A stretch of 64,000 bases of DNA, from positions 620,001 through 684,000 of the forward strand of contig OAPG01000003.1 in the NCBI GenBank assembly GCA_900208305.1, given 5' to 3'. Shown here in pieces: positions 9,188 to 19,003 of the stretch; positions within the stretch are counted from its first letter, which is position 1; each line of letters begins with the position of its first letter. The translations under genes were made by a program, and so were the position numbers. The notes beneath the pieces are model-generated. The model was given only the letters and a program-made list of their open reading frames with translations. It searched no databases and was not told where the DNA came from. This DNA comes from Melanopsichium pennsylvanicum. Its lineage: Eukaryota > Basidiomycota > Ustilaginomycetes > Ustilaginales.

Positions 9188-10504
9188 ATGACGGTCGATC
9201 CCTTCAAACCCATCACCCTCGCCGCGGAAGGTGCATCCCTGACAGCCACAGTCCTTTCATACGGCCTCACCATTCACAGCATCTCTACTGAAGATGATGA
9301 AGACTTTATCAGCGGTCCTGAAGACCCTCAAGACCATAATGTACGCGGCCGTTCATTCTTGAACCCCATCATCGGTCGTTTTGCCAACCGTCTTCCTGCA
9401 GGAAAAGTTGAATACAAGTCTGCCAACGGAAAGACGACCACAATCACTCTTGCCGAGTTTAGCGGAGCCGGCGTAGTCCTTCACGGTGGACCTCAAAGCG
9501 ACAGAAAGAACAAGGCAGACAGCTTGCTCCAGCACGGTCCGTTTGACCAGTGCTACTGGCAACCCCTTGACACCAAGGACAGCAAGTTTTTTACCGACTC
9601 TGGGTTCAGCTCAACCAGCAGCCCAAGTGAAAAGCAGAGCAGTCTTATTTTTGCTATCGAGTCTCCGGATGGCGATTCCGGCTACCCTGGACAGCTCCGA
9701 GTCGAGACTTTGCTTGCTGTTGTGCCTAGCACTGCCTCAGACAGCCAGATTGGCAAGAGCGCAGGAAAGTTCCTGATACGCTACCGAGCTGCCCTATGTT
9801 CTGAGGGATCTGTCGAAGCAACTCCGCTCAACCTTACCCACCACTGGGGATTCAACCTCTCCGCTTCAAACGAGAATGCTGGAAAGAAAGAGAAGGGTAC
9901 CGTTTCCGAACACGTGGTTCAGATGTACCCTCCTGCTGGAAAGTCCCTCTACCAACTCGACCTCGACTCGGCCATGATCGCGACCGGGAATCTCAACGAA
10001 TCCTGCGGGGCTGACGAATCGTTCTCGAACCCTGGCTCGCATCATTGGGACAAACAAGGAGGAAAGCGTGTTGATGAAAACTCTCCGTCTGCTGGCTATG
10101 ACGATTTCTACGTGTGGGGGTTGGACACTGCCATTCCTCAATCGGACGACGTGGACAAGATTGCTACTGAAGCGACGAAGCGCATGCGCGTCACGAGCGA
10201 GTCTGCGGGAAGGTCGATCACATTCTACACCAACCAAGCGGGTGCGCAGCTCTACACAGCAGAAGGCCAACCCAAACATCCGGCTGATTCTGCAAAGTCG
10301 GGTGGCGTTATGAAGAAGGCTCATCGCAAAGGAGGACTCGAGGAGAGCGGCAACTTCAAGAGGAGCTACGTTGCTATTGAGTTCGGTGGTCCTCATTGCG
10401 GATTCCTCCGTCAGGGTCTTGCTCATGTGGGTGGCAGGGAGGAGATCCTGGAGAAAGGGCAGGTGTATGACAACTGGGTGGTGCTCGAGGCTTGGAAGAA
10501 GTAG
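9188..10504 (+). CDS. Aldose 1-epimerase (galactose mutarotase-like)
   Basis: This 438-residue protein belongs to the aldose 1-epimerase family, which interconverts alpha and beta anomers of sugars such as galactose or glucose. Family landmarks are present: PIIGRFANRLPAG (the NR substrate-contact block), VVLHGGPQ (the LHGG histidine) and LNLTHHWGFNLS (the NLTxH catalytic histidine). A C-terminal YVAIEFGGPHCGF probably supplies the catalytic Glu. It is longer than the usual roughly 340 residues because of insertions rich in Ser, Lys and Asp. The ATG at 9188 is chosen over a TTG 24 nt upstream. No signal peptide is seen, so it is inferred to be cytosolic. Confidence 0.88.
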   Translation: MTVDPFKPITLAAEGASLTATVLSYGLTIHSISTEDDEDFISGPEDPQDHNVRGRSFLNPIIGRFANRLPAGKVEYKSANGKTTTITLAEFSGAGVVLHGGPQSDRKNKADSLLQHGPFDQCYWQPLDTKDSKFFTDSGFSSTSSPSEKQSSLIFAIESPDGDSGYPGQLRVETLLAVVPSTASDSQIGKSAGKFLIRYRAALCSEGSVEATPLNLTHHWGFNLSASNENAGKKEKGTVSEHVVQMYPPAGKSLYQLDLDSAMIATGNLNESCGADESFSNPGSHHWDKQGGKRVDENSPSAGYDDFYVWGLDTAIPQSDDVDKIATEATKRMRVTSESAGRSITFYTNQAGAQLYTAEGQPKHPADSAKSGGVMKKAHRKGGLEESGNFKRSYVAIEFGGPHCGFLRQGLAHVGGREEILEKGQVYDNWVVLEAWKK

Positions 10505-11090
10505 GTGCCAGGCTGCCAAGGTGTAGATCTATCCGATCGCTTACCCTGATTTCTCCGATCGGAGCTGTTCTTAATCTCACAGTCAAAATAGTACACATTC
10601 TGGTGTAGACGTCGGAATATTCAAGCGAGACCGCTGTGTGACAATCAAGCCGATCGAGGCCTTAAGTACTGTGACACAAACCAAGTCATACAGTACTCTG
10701 CCCTTCCGATGTTCGACCGCAGGAACATACGAGTGAGCCACCGACCACATAGCAACGATGCTTGTTCGAATGAAATTCGGCATTGGAGCACGCGATCAAA
10801 ACGGATTTTGAGGGTGTTTCGCTTTGCAACAACGGCGCTTCTATGGCTCTTGGCGCTTTTGTTCTTGGACAAAATAAGGGGTCGACGCATGCACCTCATT
10901 TGGGCGTACGATTGATCAGCGAACGCGCAACAGTTCCGGTCAGGTATCTATGGTTGATCGATCTTCAAGTCTATGTTGATAGGAAAGTACAGTAATACTT
11001 TACACTTCTTAGGGAAGCGCGCGAGACAGAGGATCAAAATCGAAGACTTGAGATGTGAAACCAGGATCGACATTGAAGTCATTCTACCGA

Positions 11091-11127
<37 letters not shown>

Positions 11128-12644
11128 ATTTTTCATCTCTTGAATCTTTACCTTAACGCCGCTGATGGAGATGAATGTCAATATCAAGAGATAATTTACC
11201 TCTACATAACAGAAGTTGATGAAGAAACGGGAAGCACGAGCCGGCAAGGATTCGCACTACGAGATCCTCGGTTGGAGAGACAAAAGTTTTGTCTTTAGAC
11301 TTGATTTCAAACGATTATGATCGCTTTCAACTATGGACTTCGGAGATGCAAAACTTTTTATTCAACAACTTTTCTGCTTTGTTGGCATTTGAACTGTTTT
11401 TGTGTCTGCGCTAAAGACATAAACAGTAATCTCGCCTTCGCAACAGATGCCAGCAACATAACGCGCGCATCAGATTTCACCAACCCACTGCAAGGCGAGT
11501 TGAGATAAATATCAAAGCAACTTTGCCATCACATCTGCCAAATGTCGTTCGTGATTCGGCTACGTTCGCTATCTACTGCACTTGTACTTGATTCGAATCA
11601 AAAGCTGCGCTGGTAGAAACGATTTTGACAGAAGCTTTCTTTGAGTTTCGTGTGATGGAGGGAGGCTTCATTTCACAACAACCGGCTTAAAATCCCTTTC
11701 AACCTTGAGTCTGTGGGGATGGAAGGCGAGAAGCCTGTTACGAACCTTTGGGTCGCTCCCACGCTCGCTGCACAAAGCCTTTGTAGTTGAGTCCGACGAA
11801 AAGAAATGCTGCACAGGATGCACCTTGATGCGCCACCGTGCAACCGAAGTATCAAGCAGGAGCAGTCTTTTCCCCCTTTCTTCCTTTGCTGCTGCCGGTT
11901 CGCTGCCAGCCGAAATGGCGTCGCGCTCATAACTCCAGACAAGCAGCTCCTTGAGCCGATTCAGTGATAGGTCGTGGAGCTACCGTGCGATCCATGTCCA
12001 AGTATGTTTATGCGCCAAGATTGTGATTTCAGAAACTGCTGCGCACACAAACGATGGCGAACAGCAAGGAACGACCGACGCTGCAGCTTAGCCGCAGCCG
12101 CGTCACATATTGACTAGAGATTGAGATAGATTGGCACTAGTCCGCAGGCATCCGTTTCAGCGGCGGTGAGATGTGGGAAAAGTCACACCAGCGAACAGAG
12201 CGTTCTAGAGAGGAGGAAGAAGAGAGGTCATAAACAGAGGAGCGCCCGTGACCTGCGCCTACAGCGAGCTTTCTGAGGTCTCACTCTTAATACTTGCCCC
12301 TCTCTAGTCCTTCTCCTTTACTCTTCCCTTCATCACATTCCTCCCCGTCCCTTCATCCTTTCCTCAAGACCTCACGTTCCCCTCCTCTCTCTATTCTTTG
12401 CGCTGTTTGGTTTCCGATAGCTTTGATAGCATCAAACCTTCTCTTCCAACAACATCGGCGTTTTCCCTTTGTCTCCACAGGTCTCGATCGCTTCTATACG
12501 GTAGTTCACAGTCTTTGACAGACACACACCATCGTTTACAGCTCGCCTTTTCTCTCCTCTCCTCTCCCCTCCTCTCCTCTCACCTCCTCTCAACTACTGT
12601 AGCATCGATTCATCACCAAAACCACCAGTTTCGTATCCGACACA
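10505..12644. other. 2.1 kb gene-free region upstream of the GH128 gene
   Basis: No frame here resembles a protein. It holds an (AC)17 microsatellite, two TACAGTA copies (10689, 10988) and a perfect 8-bp inverted repeat with a one-base spacer (11278-11294). A strongly pyrimidine-rich stretch from about 12290 to 12600 is probably the 5' leader of the glucanase gene, and a further TACTGTA lies at 12595. The length suggests an extended promoter, which is inference. Confidence 0.5.
11092..11125. repeat. (AC)17 microsatellite
   Basis: Seventeen uninterrupted AC dinucleotides in non-coding DNA. It is likely length-variable between strains. Confidence 0.95.
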
Positions 12645-13823
12645 ATGCTCTTTCTCAACCACAAGCTCATTCTGCTGGCCTTTTTGGTTCTCGCCCTGTT
12701 CCTCACTGCCACCGAATCTGTCCAAGCCAAGAAACAGTGCCGTGCCAAGCACCACAAGCACACCCATAAGCAGCACAAGTCGCAGTCTCAGGTGACATCG
12801 AACAGCGCCGCAGCTTCGAATGCTCAGTCTGATGCCTCGTCCCATTCTGGTTCGGGCTCTGGCTCGTCTTCCAACGCTTCGTCTGATGCTAGCTCCAGCG
12901 CTGTTTCCTCCAGCTCTGGCTCCTCATCGTCGTCTTCGTCTTCGTCCAACTCTAATTCCAATTCGAATTCCACTTCGTCTTCCTCTTCCTCCTCCTCTTC
13001 GTCTTCTTCATCGACCATCAGCATCAGTGGATTCAGCCCACCCTTGGGCAAAGCTGGTGTTGCCGGCGGAAACTCGCTCAAGTGGATCGGCAAGTCGCTC
13101 GGCTGGTACTACGACTGGACTCCCAACCCGGACAACCCGAACCGAGGTGACATCCTCGCTGTTCCCATGCTTTGGGGTCTTGGCCGTGTGAATCATGACG
13201 ACGACTGGGCTCGCTTCGATGCTTTCAAGAAGCTCACGACCGGTTCTGCTCCTTTTGTCATGGGCTTTAACGAGCCCGACTTTTCCGGATCGGGTTCATC
13301 GGGTGTGATCCCTGTCGCTGACGCTGCTGCTGCTTGGGAAGAGTACCTCGCCCCACATGCTCGTGCCGGTGCTAAGCTCATCTCTCCTTCCATGGCCATG
13401 CAGAAGGACGAGACTTGGCTCAAACCTTTCCTCAAGGCCGTCAAGACCCAACCTGACATTATCGCGGTGCATATTTTCCAGGACAACATGGACGGTGTTA
13501 AAGGTGTTCTGGATCATTTTGCCCAGTATGGCAAGCCGATGTGGATCACAGAGTTTTCCTGCATCTCGTATCAAAACCCTACCCCCGTCTACTGCGACCA
13601 GGCCAAGGTAGATTCGATGCTGAAACAGATGGTTAACCTCTTCGAGAGTGATTCTCGCGTTGCTGCATACAGCGTCAGTGATGCCAACAATGGTCCCTAC
13701 GGTGACCTTACACCTAACCAACAAGGCCAGAGTCTGAGTGCGACGGGAAAGAGTTACTTGGCTTCGGTTCAGCAGGCTACCAACGCCCTGCGTCGTAGAG
13801 GTTTGATTCCTGTTCGAAGGTGA
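12645..13823 (+). CDS. Secreted endo-beta-1,3-glucanase, GH128 type, with Ser-rich linker
   Basis: This 392-residue protein carries a signal peptide (about 1-28, ending ESVQA), then a short Lys/His-rich stretch. A very Ser-rich linker runs from about 47 to 123 and is a likely O-mannosylation target. The catalytic core from about 130 is a TIM-barrel of the glycosyl hydrolase catalytic core family (GH128, Asl1-like), which cleaves beta-1,3-glucan. The presumed acid/base Glu lies in GFNEPD (E210) and the nucleophile Glu in WITEFSC (E303), both in the expected strands. No GPI signal is evident; the C-terminus is basic. It should act in the wall or outside the cell, for wall remodelling or degradation of foreign glucan. 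The linker is coded by TCN runs and may vary in length. Confidence 0.9.
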   Translation: MLFLNHKLILLAFLVLALFLTATESVQAKKQCRAKHHKHTHKQHKSQSQVTSNSAAASNAQSDASSHSGSGSGSSSNASSDASSSAVSSSSGSSSSSSSSSNSNSNSNSTSSSSSSSSSSSSSTISISGFSPPLGKAGVAGGNSLKWIGKSLGWYYDWTPNPDNPNRGDILAVPMLWGLGRVNHDDDWARFDAFKKLTTGSAPFVMGFNEPDFSGSGSSGVIPVADAAAAWEEYLAPHARAGAKLISPSMAMQKDETWLKPFLKAVKTQPDIIAVHIFQDNMDGVKGVLDHFAQYGKPMWITEFSCISYQNPTPVYCDQAKVDSMLKQMVNLFESDSRVAAYSVSDANNGPYGDLTPNQQGQSLSATGKSYLASVQQATNALRRRGLIPVRR

Positions 13824-14489
13824 TTGGGACAAGAATTGATGGATGGATTAGGGTTTTTTTTTCTTTTTTTTTTTTTTACACTTCTTCGATACGTTCTCCC
13901 GGTCATAAGCATTCCGATTAGCAGGTCTACAAGGAAGCAAGCGATGGTTTGGACAAAGGTCTCCACTCTCGATGAGCTTGGGATCCCCCTCCTTATGTTC
14001 CGTTTCGATGTCACCACATAGCTTTGCCTGTTCTCATATTCTTTCGTTTTCTATTTTGCAGCGCCTTTAACGTTGGAAGCCCGTCGAAAATCTTGATTCC
14101 AGCACTCATTAAAGGGGCAGGGTGGTGCGAGGATAAGACACCTCTGCCCACCCGACGAGTGAGCTGCACATCCATTTGCTTCATATCGTAGGTAGGATCT
14201 GGTATCCTCAATTGCAAGCGTTTCAAATCTCAGCAATGGACGTAATGAATGGTATCTCATGTTGTCTGTGCTTGTGTGAAAGAAGCTAGCGTTTGAGTAC
14301 AAAAGAGAGGACGGCAATAGCTTTGACCAAAGCCGAGATTACAGTGCTGAAGTCGCCACCACATGCGCAGCGGATAAAGTTGATGACCGTTCATGATAGG
14401 CCAATGGTATAAGATTGTGTTAACTCAGGCTAGGGAAATTGTAGGAAAAAGGAGAAGACAACGATGTAATGGATCCGCAAGAAATTTTC
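13824..14489. other. Convergent intergenic region, GH128 / Erv2-like
   Basis: These 666 nt lie between convergent genes and contain a T-run broken by one C at about 13854-13877. No gene is seen. Transcript ends are expected here. Confidence 0.5.
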
Positions 14490-15380
14490 CTATGCGAATG
14501 GAGTGACATCATTATGTGGTATTGACGTTGCCACTACCGAATCTTCAACACTCGTACTGGTACTGGTACCATTCTTATCCGCGCCTGAATCGTCACCGCA
14601 ACCGCAATCATAGCTCTCATCCAATTTATCACAAGGAAATTCTTCCTTTCCCAAACTCTTGTTCACCTCGTTATGCACTGTACACAACCACAAACTTGCG
14701 CCCTTCCTACTTTTGACTTGTGGCGGTAATTGTGTTATCAAGTTTTCAAAGTGTTTTGCGCACTCTCCACAAGGGTAGAGTTGAGCAAAGTTTTGGAAAA
14801 AGCTGTTTAAAGTGGCTGATTCTGCTGGCGTAGGTGTTTCGGGGAAACGCAAGGTCATAGTGTGAAGAAAGTGCCAAGTGGAGCGACCGAGTGCTGCTTT
14901 TGCGGTGGCGTTTCCCATCTTTGGCATGATTACTCCATCCACTCGTTCGATGTCCTTTCCTGCGGTTGCTGATACGGATACAGTTTTGGAGGAGGGAGGT
15001 TTGACTTTGGAGTCCGGTGTGATGTCGAAAGTTTCTGCCGCGTCTGTCATAGGAGGAGAAGTGGGAGCAACACCTGGTCTCCAATGATCAATCAGACCTT
15101 TCACTTGATCCTCTACCCTATGTACACCCTTGTGAACGTTTGCACTCGCGTCATGCCAATTCCACCCTTTCCACACATGCGAAGCATCAACACCATTGCC
15201 CTGCGACACTTGAGCAAGATCATTTGACTTCTGTCCTTTAAGTATCGAGTCGGAAGAGTAGGCGAGACCAGTGGCAGGATCAATAAGAGACGGTGTTGCT
15301 GGATGCGAGAGATAGAGGAACGAAGGGATGAGAAGGATCATACCCGCCAGCAGTACTAGCTGAAAGAATCGAGACACCAT
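14490..15380 (-). CDS. FAD-linked sulfhydryl oxidase, Erv2/ALR family
   Basis: This 296-residue protein has a membrane signal anchor at about 7-25, a polar stalk of roughly 135 residues and an Erv/ALR domain at about 162-262. The domain starts with LGRSTWHFLHTMTLRFP, carries the redox CxxC as PCGEC (C204, C207), and then WLCTVHNEVN (231-240), whose His and Asn contact FAD. A downstream FPC...DCGC group may provide the shuttle or structural cysteines. The family makes disulfides using oxygen; the signal anchor points to the ER lumen (Erv2-type) rather than mitochondria (Erv1-type). A functional partner could be the PDI encoded at 29946-31130, which is inference. Confidence 0.88.
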   Translation of the reverse strand: MVSRFFQLVLLAGMILLIPSFLYLSHPATPSLIDPATGLAYSSDSILKGQKSNDLAQVSQGNGVDASHVWKGWNWHDASANVHKGVHRVEDQVKGLIDHWRPGVAPTSPPMTDAAETFDITPDSKVKPPSSKTVSVSATAGKDIERVDGVIMPKMGNATAKAALGRSTWHFLHTMTLRFPETPTPAESATLNSFFQNFAQLYPCGECAKHFENLITQLPPQVKSRKGASLWLCTVHNEVNKSLGKEEFPCDKLDESYDCGCGDDSGADKNGTSTSTSVEDSVVATSIPHNDVTPFA

Positions 15381-16048
15381 CGTTGACTCGATGTCGTAAT
15401 CGACATGGAGTTGCAGTGCCTGTCTACGTAACGATGTTGTTGTTGTGGCAGTATTGACAATATGAATGTGCAGGGCTGCTTCAGGAACGAGGGTATAAGC
15501 TCAAGGTTGTTGAACGTCAAAGCTCGAGCCGAGTTTGAGCAACGTTCAAGATAGCATCCCCGATTTCTGAATGATTTAAGGACCCTTTACCCTTTATTTG
15601 TTAGTTTGTAGAGCCCTAACATATGTGTCGCGCCCTCTCGAAAAAAAAAATCAAAAATCAAAAATCAAAAATCAAAATTAGAAAAAAGTTTACTTAGATC
15701 CGTGCACTTTTACTAGCCCCAAATCAGACTCTGAACCGACGGCTTTTTGCCGATTAGAGAGAAGGCGCGCGGCTTTATACAGAACGGTGCCGAAGTGGAT
15801 GCATGCCAAGCTTTTCAGCGTGCCGTTGCACATGCCATTCACCCCAATCCATTCTCCGCTTCTTGCCTACCCAAACAACCCGCTGATTGTCCACGCCAAC
15901 CTTGAATAATAATTTCAAGCCAAGCCATGATTCTTGTCAAGATCAGAACACTCTTTAACTTGCGTATTTGAGCGGGCAACACACGCTTCACATCAAAATA
16001 GTGGTATAGAATTTTCTTGCAAGACCGAAGAGGAAAGGGGATTGGACT
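15381..16048. other. Intergenic region, Erv2-like / LACTB2-like
   Basis: These 668 nt lie upstream of the Erv2-like gene. They include the 7-bp tandem repeat annotated separately. An open frame on the plus strand from 15934 mostly overlaps the antisense of the metallo-beta-lactamase gene and is not supported as a gene. Confidence 0.45.
15651..15678. repeat. Tandem repeat of a 7-bp TCAAAAA unit
   Basis: About four copies of TCAAAAA, directly after a run of ten A residues. This looks like replication slippage in non-coding DNA. Confidence 0.85.
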
Positions 16049-17347
16049 TCACATGTGATGTTGACTTGTTTTCCGAATCAAGGCCCAATCCAGTTCCATC
16101 GCTTCAACCCACTCGTGATCGCTCTGCGGCAGGGGCGGGCAGTTGCCCACATCCTGGGCCGCTTCAGACGATGCTCTACGCGCGAATGACGTCGTTTGCA
16201 AGCATCTCACTCTCGAATCTTTTCCTTGTTCTACATCTGGAGAAGAGAGTCTTCGTAGGTGCAGGAACAGTCCACGCGCCGCGGCGGGGAAGAGGTTTTC
16301 GGGATAGTTGGAATACAGCTTTAGCACCATCTGGCGAATCTTCCAAGGTGCACCGAGTACGATCTCTGCGCCTCCAACATTGACTGTCGACGTAGTCTGA
16401 GATGAATATTCTTCGGGAGAGCTCTTGAGGAGCTCAACCACTTGTGCTTCGCGTTCGAGGCGGTGATCGAGGTACTGTTTGAGCATCTGTCTGCCTTGAT
16501 TCACCACGGGACCGTGTGCTGGGTACAGTCTATTTTCACTTGAACCTTCTTGACAAGGTCCGAGCTCCTCTAGCGCTCGGGAGCATTTGCGCAAACTCGA
16601 CATGTATGCTGTCAAATCCTCGAACACAGTGGTGCCTTGTCCCAGCACATGGTCGCCCGTCAACAGTGTCTTCTCTTCTTTCAACAACAAACAAATGTGA
16701 TCTGCAGTGTGTCCTGGTGTATGCAACACTTGCAAAGACGAATTTGTTTCATCATCCGCCGTGACGTTGACAACAAATCCTTCTTGCAGCGGCCAGAGCG
16801 GCGAACTTAGGGTACCATCACGCTCGCCATACGGAGTGAAGGAGCCTTTGGGTAGATTGTGCAGCATTTGGATGAGTTCTGGATCCGATTCCGCGTCGAG
16901 GAACTTGTGTATCCTCGGTGCCGGCAAAGTCACTGTAGCTTCAGCACGAAGTTTGGATAGAAGAGAGAGGATAGAAGGCAGACCACCGACATGATCGTGA
17001 TGTTTGTGGGTGAGGACAATGTCAGAGATCCACGAGGTCAGATCGTCTTCATCTTCCTCGTCTTCTTCCATTGCATTTTGCGAATTGCTAGCATTATTCT
17101 TGTTTACGCCATCTACAGCGCCCTTGAGTGCTCGTTCAAGCAAGGGGATGTACGAGTCGTTGCCTTCACCCGTATCGACCAGTATGGAGGGTCGAGATGC
17201 GAGTTTGGAGGATGCGACAGGTGGGGTGGAGATGAGGTAGGTGTTGGTTCCAGCCAGAGTATAGGGACCTGGATTCTGTCCAAGGATGCGAATGACGCGA
17301 CTTGAGAGCCGGATGAGATCTTCAACTGCTTTGCGTGCCTCTGCCAT
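16049..17347 (-). CDS. Metallo-beta-lactamase-fold hydrolase, LACTB2-like
   Basis: This 432-residue protein has the full metal-binding set of the MBL fold: THKHHDHVGG with H114, H116, D118 and H119, then HTPGHTADH for the next His, and LLTGDHVLGQGT for the bridging Asp. The N-terminal NPGPYTLAGTNTYLIS is typical of the LACTB2 branch, whose human member is a mitochondrial single-strand endoribonuclease. Fungal relatives include thioesterase-like enzymes of polyketide pathways, but no polyketide synthase is nearby, so a housekeeping role is more likely. An acidic insertion (about 94-103) precedes the metal motif. The C-terminal part contains a helical region as in LACTB2 and a longer tail. The ATG at 17347 is clean. 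Confidence 0.87.
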   Translation of the reverse strand: MAEARKAVEDLIRLSSRVIRILGQNPGPYTLAGTNTYLISTPPVASSKLASRPSILVDTGEGNDSYIPLLERALKGAVDGVNKNNASNSQNAMEEDEEDEDDLTSWISDIVLTHKHHDHVGGLPSILSLLSKLRAEATVTLPAPRIHKFLDAESDPELIQMLHNLPKGSFTPYGERDGTLSSPLWPLQEGFVVNVTADDETNSSLQVLHTPGHTADHICLLLKEEKTLLTGDHVLGQGTTVFEDLTAYMSSLRKCSRALEELGPCQEGSSENRLYPAHGPVVNQGRQMLKQYLDHRLEREAQVVELLKSSPEEYSSQTTSTVNVGGAEIVLGAPWKIRQMVLKLYSNYPENLFPAAARGLFLHLRRLSSPDVEQGKDSRVRCLQTTSFARRASSEAAQDVGNCPPLPQSDHEWVEAMELDWALIRKTSQHHM

Positions 17348-19003
17348 CGATGGAGTTGCACGTATCTACTCTTGATGGACGGGGTGTATTGATGTTGCTA
17401 GAAGATGTGGGAAAAATTTGTGCTGTTGCTGCGATAGGGTTGATGATGATATAGTGATGGTGGTGGTGATGATGATTGTGGTTTGAAGCCGACTTGGCCG
17501 CACAATACGCAATTTGGGGAGAGAGAAAGAGAACGTGGGGGAGGCGGGTGGGCAGATGGTGAGCCGTGGAAGCATTCGAAGCGGGGATTTGGCGTGGTAC
17601 CCTGCCATATACATTTCTGTACAGTAAAGTACTTGTACATGCTTCTTGAGGTTGCAAACGGCGATGTTGTTCAGCGGCCAAATTGAGTGTTGCTGCACAG
17701 TATGCACGACATCTGCTCACCTCGGCAGCGGCTCACAAATTCTTATATATTGAATACAAGATACAACGCCAAGCAAACCGTACATTTCTCTGTATCCCCG
17801 CTTAAAGGCGTTGGGTCACATTACAAAAATGGCTCTGAATACTGAATGACTAGCATCTGTCGACCCTTGGCAGTCTCCTTTCACTTGCTTAGTTTAGCCC
17901 TACAAAGGTCCGATTGTTAACACGGCACACCCGGGAAGGATGCCGAGAAACTATCACAACGTCAACCAGCAATGCGTGACCTTTTACACCCCGCTAGCGC
18001 GCTCTCTCGGCTTTTATCTTCTAGCCGAACAATGACCTCGACAAAACTATCTTCTCTGCAACCGGTTCGGCCAGCGACACAATGATTTGCACGCTCGGTT
18101 GATCCTGGTGCCGACGATTTCGAAGCGGTACAGTCAATTTACATCCAACTGCAGCAAAACGGACCAAGTCCTCGCACTTGACGTTGACGCTTCCGGTTCT
18201 TTGCGCTTGCTATCCCCGCAATATTCACCTTCCACATACAATGGTTGATAACCTTTCGCCCGTTTGTCAGACACCCTGAAAGTCGGTGAACGAAGGCCGT
18301 AGAAGCATATGCGTACTATTTTTTAGATCAAGTCGTTTGGGCGATTTTCGAGGCACGAACGCCGAGAAATGAGCATCAGCCTCGGTACGCAGACTCAGAG
18401 CAGCCAACTTTTCAATGATGACTGGCTATCCAACTTCAATCGTCTGATTCATTGTAGTCTAATTGAAAGTCGAGAATACCAGAATGATGCGCTTGCCGAA
18501 CTCTGCCGATCCTCGTCCGTTTCCATTCGGTCGAATGCCTTTTCGTTGCCGGCTGGCCGTGTGTTGCTGATTCCCGCGTGCTCGAAAGAATATCTCAACA
18601 TGCCGTCAAGATTCGATCCCGAACGCCTACCAAAGAAGTCGCCGATATTTTGACACATGATGAGAAGGTGACATTGATCGAGTGTGTCCAATCATGCCGA
18701 TCAGAATGAAAAGCAAGAGCAGACAACACCATTACCATGTACTGTAACATTAAATACAGAAGACCTTTATGATAAAGGTTTCGCTCTAACAAATTTGAAT
18801 TTGACAGCTCTGTTGATACGTGTTAATACGATATGAGTAAAGGTTTTTTCATCTTCTTGTAGCGCTTGTGGAGGTTGTGCCTTTGATACAGCGTTGTTGC
18901 AGCTTTGTTACTTGCCAGCTACCATCATCGAGCTCCTATACAATCACACCTTTCTTTCTCCCACGTATAGCACGCTTCGCAAGGTGCCCGTAACGACGAC
19001 AAG
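17348..19003. promoter_or_regulatory. 1.66 kb divergent intergenic region, LACTB2-like / Asteroid-like
   Basis: No gene is supported. The left part is rich in GATGATG-type runs near 17439-17480, and a TATATA stretch lies at 17743. TACAGTA motifs occur at 17620 and 18740. A 94-codon ATG frame at 18369-18653 has protein-like composition but no recognisable family. It may hold two promoters and long leaders. Confidence 0.45.

Noticed and set aside
11231..11300. Possible tRNA near a GGATTCGCAC sequence and a short hairpin
   Set aside because: The flanking bases cannot form the T-arm or acceptor stem, and no anticodon arm could be drawn on either strand.
15934..16383. 149-codon plus-strand frame
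   Set aside because: It is largely antisense to the LACTB2-like gene and starts at a non-ATG codon.
18369..18653. 94-codon ATG frame ending with an FDPERL segment that recalls cytochrome P450
   Set aside because: The spacing to the preceding PAG is too short for a P450, no haem-Cys region follows, and the match is only a few residues.
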